DNA from: Nymphaea colorata
Taxonomy: Eukaryota; Streptophyta; Magnoliopsida; Nymphaeales; Nymphaeaceae
Assembly (NCBI RefSeq): GCF_008831285.2
Contig: NC_045142.1
Span: forward strand, 26,239,876 to 26,303,875
DNA: 64,000 nt
Direction of reading: 5' to 3'
The first letter of the stretch is position 1; every line of letters starts with the position of its first letter. Below the pieces are notes generated by a model. The model was not told where the DNA came from. It searched no databases and saw only the letters and a program-made list of their open reading frames with translations. Of this stretch, positions 36,763 to 46,500 are shown in pieces. The translations under genes were made by a program, and so were the position numbers.

Positions 36763-37329
36763 TCAACCAACAACCTTGGCGGGTGGGGCCCGAAACGTGA
36801 ATATATCACCCAAGGCGAACTCAGGAACCTTGTTCCTGTCCTCCAGAAGCTGAACAAACCTCTTGAAGGCAAATTGAAGGCACTGAGAAAGCGCTAACCA
36901 TGAAATCACCTCGTACACAAAATCAAACGCCGGATCGGCGTTCGACCCCTCGTCTCCCGACCCAAAACTCCACCCACCGCCGCCTCCATCCTTACCGTTC
37001 CCAAACGGCCCGTCACCGTCATCGCGGCCCGACCCACCACCAAACTCCTCCCAATCTCCGCCGTCGTCCTCCAAAACCGTCCTCCTTTTCGCGCGCCTCA
37101 TCCTCCGTGAGAGCGCGCTTGGGGCGGACAGCTTCCTCAACCTCACAGCTGGCGGCGGCGGTATCCCGGCGGAGATGGCGCCTATCCCGCCGAGAATCGC
37201 CTCAGCGGACATACAATCGGTGATCACGGAGACATTGGATGATCGAAGAAGATCCTTCACGGGATGAAACCCTAGAAGATTCTGCGCAATCGACACCAAT
37301 GATGTGTCCGAGATCACCGCCACGCCCAT
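36763..37329 (-). CDS. Unrecognised glycine-rich plant protein, 188 residues
   Basis: Single-exon minus-strand frame starting at ATG 37329 in a good context (GGCGATGG). The frame is open further upstream only from a GTG at 37383. The leader upstream carries a (CT)n tract (37395-37412 on the plus strand as GA). N-terminal half: MGVAVISDTSLVS, a helical-looking stretch, a Pro run (GIPPPPAVRLRKL) and a very basic patch (SRRMRRAKRRT). Then an acidic and Gly-rich linker (about 100-135) and a final amphipathic/hydrophobic segment (FDFVYEVISWLALSQCLQF). The layout would suit an organelle-targeted or membrane-associated protein, but that is inference. High GC (third positions) and the leader support a real gene. 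I recognise no domain. Confidence 0.65.
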   Translation of the reverse strand: MGVAVISDTSLVSIAQNLLGFHPVKDLLRSSNVSVITDCMSAEAILGGIGAISAGIPPPPAVRLRKLSAPSALSRRMRRAKRRTVLEDDGGDWEEFGGGSGRDDGDGPFGNGKDGGGGGWSFGSGDEGSNADPAFDFVYEVISWLALSQCLQFAFKRFVQLLEDRNKVPEFALGDIFTFRAPPAKVVG

Positions 37330-37460
37330 CGCCGGATGCCGATGAGGAATCCTTGCGACCCAAAGGCACACCGGATCCCTCACACAGAAAGACCGAGAGA
37401 GAGAGAGAGAGAAGAGAGAGATGCTTCACAGACGTGCCATCGTGCATGCGCTCGAAGGGA
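37330..37460 (-). promoter_or_regulatory. 5' leader and core promoter region of the 37-kb gene
   Basis: On the minus strand a run of CT dinucleotides precedes the ATG by about 60-85 bases. CT-rich leaders of this type are common in plant genes. Confidence 0.4.
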
Positions 37461-38925
37461 AACGGGAAGGGAAACAAATAAATAAACGTCCGACCGTTCC
37501 CGGCCATGGATTGTTTGCAGATCAAGACCCAATTGTTCACCAAATTTCCAGATTCTGCTAAAACAAGAATTTCATTCATAACAGTACCTCTTTCATCAGA
37601 CCACCTACTCTTGTTCTGTCTACCTCATTGCCCGTAATTAATTGCTCCCACATCAAGCACGGTGAAGAAATCCAGTTAGGCAATCTCTTAAATTGCCTAC
37701 ATAACTTTCTGTAGCTACCGTCTGGGCCTTCACTCGGTCCCATTCAACTATTTTCAAATGGAAAAAGAAATAGTCAGTAATTGTAATTTATCATAAAATT
37801 GATTTGATAAAGGTAAAAAAGGGTCCCGGTGATCTCATTACTTACGTCCCAACCTCCACAAAAGATAATATTTTGAGAAGGATATAAGCAAGTTGTATCT
37901 TTTTTATGACATGCCATTGTGATCATCGCATATGACGGGCAAAGTATTATGAAGCTTAGTGTCCATGATGTGATTCAATTGTGTGATGATCAATTTGCCT
38001 AACAAGAGAGCCGAAGTGTCCACTCCTTCAATGCTGACTATATTAATATTGAACATATATTAATATTGTACAGTGAACTCATTCAGCAATTGGGGGTTTT
38101 GTAATTCATCCAAAATGTCAATTGTCCAAAGCTAGCAAATTTTAAATTAAAGTCCTTCGGTTTGCCCTACTAGAGATAAGGCATAAATGATATAAATCTT
38201 ATAGTTTAATGATACTGAAAAAACAAGTATAGATAATGCAATTACCAATGAAATCTATATGGTTTGATTATCCAGGATCTTAGATTAGATGTTCTGATCT
38301 AAAGGGGAGTTCGTTTTATTTAAGGCCATCAAGCTAGAAAGAAAGGGGTTTGACTTGAGATCCATGAATTCTAGGATGCAAAGTTTATAAACCAATGTTG
38401 TTGTTTAAACATAGAACTTCATGTCTTATTTAGAAATCAATTATCAAAGAACTTTGTCTAAGATCTTGTGATCTTAAAACATCTTAGACAAGTTGTATTT
38501 TGATTATTTTTGGTAATAAAAGGGTAGGAAGCCCTAAGGATTGCATTGGAAATACGTTAGATTTAAGATATGGTCTCTCGCTTCAGAGGAAGTTGGACAA
38601 GAGGACCCATTGACATCTATGATGTCCAAATTTAAGTGGAACAAGTTATTTTGAATTTGAAAAAAATTTGTGGTGTGAATTTGAATTGACATAATCTGTG
38701 AGCAGTATCAAAATCCACTTGTGAAAGTACCGACGGACTCGGGAACAAGGTAGGCGCTCCATCGCTCGATATCCAAGCCTAGACGTCCTTCGACCGTCCA
38801 CGCCAGAACCGACGGATATTAAGGGCGTCTAAGGTTGGGGAGGCGCTCAAGGGAGGCGTGCCCAGTGAAATGTCCAACTTTGACTCAACAATAATTTTAG
38901 GCCTATTTGGACCACCGGGAACGTA
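37461..38925. other. Intergenic stretch, no gene recognised
   Basis: AT-rich. At about 38725-38880 is a GC-richer patch with GGCGCTC/GAGGCGC motifs that resembles a decayed transposon, without definable ends. Confidence 0.35.
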
Positions 38926-38975
38926 CATATATATATATATGACTTTATAAAAAAATTATTATTTTAAAGAAAAAG

Positions 38976-39029
<54 letters not shown>

Positions 39030-39060
39030 CTTTATATAAAAAATTATTATTTTAATTTTT
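38926..39060. repeat. Duplicated (TA)n plus GACTTTATA...AAAATTATTATTTTAA segment
   Basis: A (TA)n run followed by GACTTTATA and AAAAATTATTATTTTAA occurs at about 38927-38965 and again, with a longer (TA)n (about 38981-39027), at 38981-39056. This is a local duplication in which the microsatellite has expanded. Confidence 0.85.
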
Positions 39061-40832
39061 CCTTGTAACTAGAAATCATATTTTTACAAATTTTTTATAA
39101 GAGCAAAACTTTTGATAAAAACTGTTAACTCTTATCTTCGAAACAAAAAAACTCGATTTCATTATTATTTTTCTACAACTAAATTTATTGTTGCACTTTT
39201 AAATAGAACTAAGAACTAACAAGAGCAATGAAAGTAAAATTCTATAAATAAAATCCTACTTTAGACTCTTATTCAGTTTCCATCACAATTATGGACTTGC
39301 CTAAAAGAAAGCAGAAAATATATTTATTTTTTTAATTACAGGCCAAAAAAAGAAGGTAAATGGGTTTCAAAATAGGGAGAGAAAAAGGACTGGGTCTGGA
39401 CCATTTTGTGGATCTGCACGGATCCAGTCACTTCTCACTGTTTTGACCGACGCTACAGGTGAGAGCCGAGCCAAATTTAGTTGTTGAGCTTTGACAGGTA
39501 CTTCTAAGCACCAACTTCTTGACCGCTTACCGACAGACCCCTAGTAGGTCAAACCATAGTTGATAAACACATCGATCAACTAGGGGTTTTTCTTTTTTTT
39601 TTTTTTTTGCTGTGCATAGTCAAAAATTGAAGTTTATTTTTTAAATTATGAAATATCACAAACCTTATCAAATATACACATTTATATTTCATGTTGTTCA
39701 GTTTTAGCTGATAAAAAAATCAAACATAAAGTCCCAAGAAATTTACCTTCTTCCTCCTATTATTTATAGAAAAATTATATAGGTGTTTCAACCTTCCACC
39801 AATTCAAGCCCGAGTCACAATTTTGCTAACCATAGGACAAGCATCGAATGTGAAAAGTTAAAAGGCCGTTCCGTATCGGCTGATACGCATAGCATCAGCA
39901 TTTTGCCGATCTGATACTTGGACGATATGAACTTATATTTTATTTTACACTTCAAAATCAATTTAAATGAACTGATATTTACGAACATTTGTGCAAGGTA
40001 TTTAATCGTTGAAAATCCAGTCCAAGGATACAGAAACTTGTAGGAAATCGTTTCTTCCCAACCTTGCAAGTTATTGAGCTTTGGCTCGTCCGGAAGAGAT
40101 GCAAAGGTGGGCGAACGGCCAAAAACACCAGTGGCAATCCAGGATCCCTGTTCCCCTGCTCTGTGTATATTTTATAGCCACAGTAGAAGTTCTGCAGTAA
40201 CTAATAGATCACATAGCCTTTAAATCATGTTCAGAACACCCCCGAATTCCCAAGTCATGAACATGGATTCTTTTTAAGAATAATTAACTATCAACGAAAT
40301 AATTACCACTTAGATTTCCAATAGAAAATAAATAAATTTTACATATATGACAAATTTTCTTGGATGGGCCAACACCCACCCGTGGTGAAGAAGGTCAAGG
40401 GTCAGAACAATCGGCTCCAATCTAGTTTGTCTTGGGAAAAGAAAAATACTACAAGGCATGACGCTAGGGACAACGAGATCCGAACATCAAATAAACTCCA
40501 CAAAGATGGAATGTTCAGATACAACGTAAAAAATGAAAAATTGATATACACATTTATGTATGGGCAATGCCGCACCAACAAGAAGGCATGCCACAAGTAA
40601 AATTACAAGAGAGCGTGCCAAACTTCTCCTTAAAGAGAACCGTTTGATTTTCCACCTCCAGATGCAGGGACGCCAAAAGATGTTAAGCAGAAACACTCAC
40701 AATGCAAGGGAACCAACGCTCGAGTGGAGCAGTAGATCTCCCAAGAACTAGAGAAGCTGCTAGCACTATACAGAAAATACGACGACGGACTTTGCACATT
40801 GCATACGAACAGACAGACTTTTAGGAAAACAA
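39061..40832. other. Intergenic stretch, no gene recognised
   Basis: Contains a decayed repeat at about 39860-39930 with a CCGTATCGGCTGATACG-type inverted motif. No coding signal. Downstream processing or termination signals of the minus-strand snoRNA locus may lie here but are not recognisable. Confidence 0.35.
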
Positions 40833-40910
40833 GGGCATCAGATAATAAGCGGAGTTTATGTCCACATCATATTTCAGTGTGTAGGATAAGATAGTTTACA
40901 TCATCTGCCC
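40833..40910 (-). ncRNA. Box C/D snoRNA B (double guide)
   Basis: A 78-nt minus-strand RNA guiding 2'-O-methylation. Order on the minus strand: stem GGGCA (40906-40910), C box ATGATGT (40898-40904, one change from RTGATGA), D' CTGA (40874-40877), C' ATGATGT (40864-40870), D CTGA (40838-40841), stem TGCCC (40833-40837). The terminal stems pair perfectly over 5 bp. The segment before D contains CTCCGCTTATT, complementary over 11 bases to AATAAGCGGAG near the 5' end of 25S rRNA. The segment before D' (CTTATCCTACAC) is complementary to a GTGTAGnATAAG segment further down 25S, with at most one mismatch. rRNA sequence is from memory. By the fifth-nucleotide rule the targets would be U residues in AAUAAG and GUAG. 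Confidence 0.78.
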
Positions 40911-42430
40911 CGCTGTTTGTTGTCTCCAAGAAAAAGTCATCCTACGATGACCAAATGAAAACGTTTTAGAAAAGAAATCGGTTGAAGGACAAAGTGAGTA
41001 GGAAAAGAGCATTACCATCATTTCCCTTCTGTTAGCCCTATTTCTACCATGTAACGAGAGGATGCAAGTGGGAAAACGTAAACTGATTGCCAACATCATT
41101 CATTTTCAAGATTAAACATCATGCCCACTACTCTAAAACTTCAGCAAAGACGTGCATAACTGCGAAAACAGCACAAACTAATTTGCAGCATAGATGCTAA
41201 TGAACAATAGGAACACCAATCGCAGAAAAGATAGAAGTTGGAAAGCAAAAAATGCAAATGTTCGTCTACGACAGAAAACAAAGTGACATGGCAAACATAT
41301 TTTGGTTGGTCCATTTGACTCTAATGCCAAAACAAAAGATTGCAGTGAGCTGGTAAGCCAACCATTACATATAAGCATCAGTTTTATCCCACCAGCAATG
41401 CAGTAATCAGCTTTCATAAAACCTGAGAATGCGTGCTGATGAGTAGGTAAATAATGCTAATGTCAGAAATGCAAGATCAAGTTTCAGAATACAGGTGGGA
41501 GATCCTTCATGAGGATGCAGCTACAAAAGAGAATTATCGATCAAGAAAGTAAATATTGCACCGCAAGAGCGTGTTTTATTGTTGGTAAAGAAAAAGAGAG
41601 AGACCAATACTTAATCGGGATTATCATCTGAATTTTACAAGAGGATAAACACATATAAACACACAATTGTAATGGTTGTACTACAAATATAATCCAAACA
41701 AACGAGCCTGAGATCAACAGCACCACAGAAAGGCGCACAGCAGAAGAGCTAACACAAGAACGGCGAGCGCAGAAGAAAATGAAACAAAAGCAGGAGACCA
41801 TCCAAGACGGATAAAAACATTGGACAAATGGAAGAAGCAGTTCCCTCAGCAACTTGAGAAAAATACTCATCAACTAATCAGTATTAGCATGGTCAAGGAA
41901 ACATCCTTGGGAACCTGCAAATTGCAGTTACGATCAACGGGGGTGTCAAAAATCGTTTCCTTAATTTACAACCACCCAGACTAGTATTTTTTCTGGATAA
42001 AAGGTCATTCGGAGGAAATCAAGTGCTCAAACAGCGTACAAGACAAACAAGACTCCAAAAATGCGGGTCTTGAAGAACCTAGTCGAAGTAGCACGGATGC
42101 GGTAATGCCCATCAAAACTGCACTAAAGAAGAGCTATAGGAATTCAACAAATAGTGTCCCGGAAGGTGTGCTGACCGAAAGAACTATTTCAGAGATTATA
42201 ACGAGAAGATATAAATTGGCTGAGGAAGAACCACAAACAAAATGAGTTAAAATCATTAGCGTGCAAACAAACGCAGTATTATTTTATAGGGAAGAAAAAT
42301 TGAGTAAAAAGATATACAATAAAGAAGAAAGAGCGTTTATGTATCGCAAAACAAATTAACATATAGTAATAGAGTTACAGAGAAAGGGGGTGGATCGGCA
42401 AGAAAGATCACGAAGGACAAGCAAAACAGC
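40911..42430 (-). other. Spacer between the two snoRNAs, probably part of one non-coding transcript
   Basis: About 1.5 kb without coding frames. I searched by eye for further C/D boxes with terminal stems on both strands and found none convincing. H/ACA RNAs would not be found this way. The distance is long for a compact plant snoRNA cluster, so the two RNAs may be intronic in a spliced host RNA or transcribed separately. Confidence 0.35.
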
Positions 42431-42501
42431 TCCTCTCAGACAAATGCCTCGTATGACATCAAAGAATATCAGACTCGTCATCTGTTTCTCATCACAGAGG
42501 A
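42431..42501 (-). ncRNA. Box C/D snoRNA A (double guide)
   Basis: A 71-nt minus-strand RNA guiding 2'-O-methylation of large-subunit rRNA. Order on the minus strand: stem TCCTC (42497-42501), perfect C box GTGATGA (42489-42495), D' CTGA (42469-42472), C' TGATGT (42456-42461), D CTGA (42436-42439), stem GAGGA (42431-42435). Both guide spaces are 16 nt. The segment before D holds CGAGGCATTTG, complementary over 11 bases to CAAATGCCTCG of 25S rRNA. The one before D' holds AGATGACGAG, complementary over 10 bases to CTCGTCATCT, the very next part of the same rRNA segment (recalled, not searched). By the fifth-nucleotide rule the targets would be the A of CAAAU and the G of CUCGUC. It lies about 110 bases downstream of a telo-box/TATA promoter. 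Confidence 0.87.
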
Positions 42502-42577
42502 TCGCACATCACAAGCACAGAAGGGGAAAAAGGAAAACAGAGAACGGAAAAATTATAAACAGAAAACCTACCAGGGA

Positions 42578-42640
42578 GAGAGCGAGGCAGTCGATAGTGA
42601 GAGAGGTTAGTTATATAGAATTTGCATCCTAGGGTTTTTG
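42578..42640 (-). promoter_or_regulatory. Telo-box and TATA promoter of the snoRNA locus
   Basis: On the minus strand AAAAACCCTAGG (42629-42640) contains the telo-box core AAACCCTA. CTATATAAC (42610-42618) is a TATA element, followed by a pyrimidine-rich start region CCTCTCTCAC. A potential 5' splice site CTG|GTAGGT lies near 42570. Telo-boxes close to the TATA box are a known signature of plant snoRNA, ribosomal-protein and other ribosome-biogenesis genes. Confidence 0.7.
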
Positions 42641-43105
42641 ACAGACCGACTACTGAAAATGACTAATTTAGCCCCTAAAAAAATAAATTGGCCTCCAAGG
42701 GCCTAAAGGTTCCCTCGTCGCTCAAGCCTTTCATCGGAACCGTCCATCGCCATCGAGATCTGACTTTCCATAGTCGCATGAACCCAGTTATTGCTCGACA
42801 GACCGTCGAGTAGCCGGCCCGGGTACCGGGGCCCCGACCCGGCCTTGCTCCACGCACTTTTTCCTAGTCATTTTCCTCCCGCCTCTTTTCAGTTTTCCTA
42901 CCTCTCTTTTATTTCCTCTCTTTCCATGGCCATTGGCGATTACCATCATCGCGTTTCACCGGACCACCAGCATTGGACCGACCATGGATCTGGCTGCCGG
43001 CGAGGGTTAGATGGACTGGTCGTTTCCGATGTTGTCGGGCTCCGCACCCGGCCGGCTGCCCTCCCTCCTCACAGTCACAAAGCTCAACTTTCCAGCCAGA
43101 TCTAA
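42641..43105. promoter_or_regulatory. GC-rich island between the snoRNA promoter and PLD zeta 3' end
   Basis: GC-rich sequence (42700-43080) with CCGGCCCGGGTACCGGGGCC at about 42811-42830. It is immediately upstream of the minus-strand snoRNA promoter. A plus-strand frame of 59 codons (42926-43105) begins at an ATG with a Kozak-like context (TTTCCATGGC, product MAIGDYHHRV...). It matches nothing I know and could be chance in GC-rich DNA. The island may be a bidirectional promoter. Confidence 0.35.
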
Positions 43106-43577
43106 AAAGAAACGTTGGACAAACAAGACTGCACGAATGTGCCAGTAAGATATAACGGTTCCTACTAGTCCTATTAGATATGGTAGCATTCTCTAATCTA
43201 TACATCCAAATCCATTGGATAGGCAGGCCTGGGACTGTGGAACTTGCCTTGCTTTTTATTTCTTTTACATATTTGACAGATGCACTTGTCCATGATAAAA
43301 CAACTAAGAATTGTGACATATCGCCCATAATGGTGGGCAAAGAATAGGGAAAAAATAATTACAAATTGGGGGCAAGGCATTCAGTGGTGGGAAACTTCCT
43401 CCGCCATCGTTTGCCTGGACAAACGACGGAAAGGGTGTCCGTCCTTCACCAACCATCTGAATGAGGCAAGAAAGGCAGTAGGTGCACACTTCACTAACAA
43501 ATTAATGGAGGAGGATATACAACTAGTTCGGTGTATGCCGTCTCACATTTCTGCAGACTGATTTCTGCTTGAAGTAG

Positions 43578-46500
43578 TTAATGGAAGACTTGCGGAGACG
43601 CATAAAACTCAGTCTCGTTGAATACTGGTCTTAGATCTTCTTGGCACATGAAATCCAAGGGATAAGAGACAAGGAACCCTTTCACTGACTGTAGTTTCTC
43701 CATGGGGTCAATTGCTCTGGCATCTCCATTTTGATAAGACTCCAGCCTCTCAGGAGATATTCCTAAATCGATGGTTGTATGCCCAATCTTCTCCTTCCAG
43801 TAACCCATCGCTTGCCTTAATGCGGTTCTGCAACCATAACAAATAGAAGCATTTGCTTAAGGATCTCTACAAGGAAAGAAAGATCACGCATAGAAAAGAG
43901 TTATTCCCACCATTTTATTTTTACCTGGAGTGTATTCGATCATTCGGGATGCATGCAAATACATCTTGATAGATGATGGTATTTGTCTGCAGATCCGGAA
44001 AGTTGAATTAAGGCAAATAGTTAAGGCACCAAAATGTCGAATGGTAAAGAGAAAACTTGAGAACTTTGGAGGCAACGTTTAGTCTGTTCAACCACTATTA
44101 GCAGGCTTCATGCAAATCAGGTCAATCAACGGCGTTGTAAATCAACCAAATGTACAATCACAGAGAATTTTTCCGAGTAATCAACATAAGTTTCCAGCAA
44201 CAAAGAGGAAGATACAGACATAAATAAGCCTTCTAGAACAGCTACAGTACACATATCCAGGGCACCTAGGCTAAAAAATGGATAGGTTTCTATTAGATTT
44301 CTGATCCAAAACCGATCTATTATCCGACATTCGGAACATTAAAATAGAATATGCATGCACTTCAGCTAGGGTGCAGATTTAACACGTAGGATCTACGAAT
44401 GACATCTTTAATGTATTTCATGCTTTTATTCTTTTCAATTTCAACAAAATATGCAAGCAAATACAATAAAAGAAGGTACGTGCATGCGGCAGTTGCTTTG
44501 ATAAATGCCGACACATGCATATTCACCGGCACGCAACTAACGAACTCCTTTAAGCCTATCAATTATGACATGTCTAAGGTGAATTTCAAGCAAAAATCGA
44601 AGGGCTGAGTCACTGAAATCAAGACAGATACGGTTTGCTTGCAAACCACAAATTAGAACTCACCTTTGCAGTTGCCATCCATATATCCTTGTATGTTGCT
44701 TCAATCACAGGGTCACAAATTCTAGACATCTGAAAGAAGAACAAGAACAAGCCTAGTCATAACAAGGGACATGTTTGTAAAGGTACGGATAACTGTTGAT
44801 ACAGGTGGAATGCCTAATTTAGAAGAATATGTACATAGACCAACACTACTCCTTAGAAGAAAATTGAGTCTCAACCACAGCAAGCAATTTTTGAAAATAA
44901 GGCACTATGTCAATTATTTATCATAAAATATGCCCATGCACAGCAAGCAATTTTTGGAAATAAGGCACTATGTTATATATTTATCATAAAATATGCCCAT
45001 GCATATCCTGTAGTCTGTAGAGTTAGAGACAAACAAAAGCAAGATCTTTAGGGATGGTCATGATTCATTCCGGGAAATGGATTATTAAATCTAGAACCAA
45101 CATATGCAGGCAGACTTTAAGTGATCCTTGGCATTATTAAAAAGAAAAAACAGAATAAAAATGAGTAAGATGTACATGGATACAGGCTGCATAAGGTACA
45201 CAAAATTAAACATATTCCGCAACTATAAAAACAGAGAAAAGGAAGACCAGAACACATAGACCAACCTCTGTAGGATGTAAACCAAGATGTTCATACCACA
45301 ATGACATGCGGAGACTGTAAGCAAACTTCCCAGCTCTCCATGGGCTTCCATTCATACATGAACCAACAAACTCTTTATCCTCAATAAGAATACCAATCTG
45401 CAAAAAATAGAACCACAATTTACGAAGAAAATGCAAGTTAAAAACCATTAACAGGTCTGATCTAGCTTACTCTCAAATATAATAATAGTAATCAGATTTA
45501 ATCTTGGAATGGAAGCTATAGGCTTAAAAAATAGAGAAAACGGCAAAAAGCTCCACCAGTAAAATATGATAAAGGCAAAAGCAAGGCTCCCTGATGTGCC
45601 AGCGGCAGCTAAGGGGTTCTTGATGTCTCAACCGTGAGCCATAAGGCAAGACATCCGACTCTCATTGGCTCCACAGTCTAAACCACAGGTCTTTCCTTCT
45701 AAAATCAGATACGTTGTTATGTGCGTACCTCAGAATCTCTGCAGCCTAGCAAACTTCTGTCATTTATATTAGCAGATCCAACCAGCACAGCACGATCATC
45801 AACAATCATCAGCTTGCTATGGACATAGACCTGACAGTGGAAATTTCACTGCAACATCAGCTAATCATGATGGTATGATGCATAAGATATTGACAATAAT
45901 AAATCAAGTGATAAAAGATGGAACACTGCATCTTGACAATCGCCTCAAAGATGCACAGTTGAACTTAACCAAAAAAGAGTGAGATGAGATGCAACATAGA
46001 GAGGCTTCAACTTTCACCTGACTAGTGGCAAGAGGGCCATGATCGCCTAACCTTCCATAAGATCTAAGGCCATAAAATGAAATATAATCATCAGTTTTAG
46101 GACCAATGATATCATGTAAGTTTTTCAGTATAGAGCTCTGTCCTCTGCAGATGGTGCGATACTGCCAGTGCATTAGAGCTCTCACAGTTGCAGCACCTCC
46201 ATCATCTATCCCTCCCTGTAGCATCAGAAGGTTAATGAGAAAAACCAAGTTTATGGATTCAAAAAGAGCAGAACCAGCAATTATGATACCTGGAATCCAG
46301 GCAAGAGAGGTACAACCACAATTACTCTAAAACTTTTCTTTTCATTGTATGCACGCAAAACTCGGCGGTATAATGCTTCTAGCACACGGTTGTGGATTAT
46401 ATCATCTCCTGAAAGACCTGATATGAAAAACTGATTCTGAAACATGGAGGGAATATGACAATGAGCATCTTGTTAAAAAACAGGAGACTATACATCTTTA

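Noticed and set aside
37330-37383. Longer version of the 37-kb minus-strand protein
   Set aside because: The upstream start is GTG; ATG 37329 has a good context and lies after a CT-rich leader.
40402-40490. Possible third C/D snoRNA (TTGATGT and CTGA on the minus strand)
   Set aside because: No terminal stem, a poor C box, and no rRNA complementarity over 9 bases.
41455-41600. GATGATA and CTGA on the minus strand as a C/D pair
   Set aside because: The distance is over 100 nt, the C box is degenerate and no stem pairs.
41840-41875. TTGATGA and CTGA on the minus strand within the snoRNA locus
   Set aside because: The boxes are only about 17 nt apart, with no second D box or stem.
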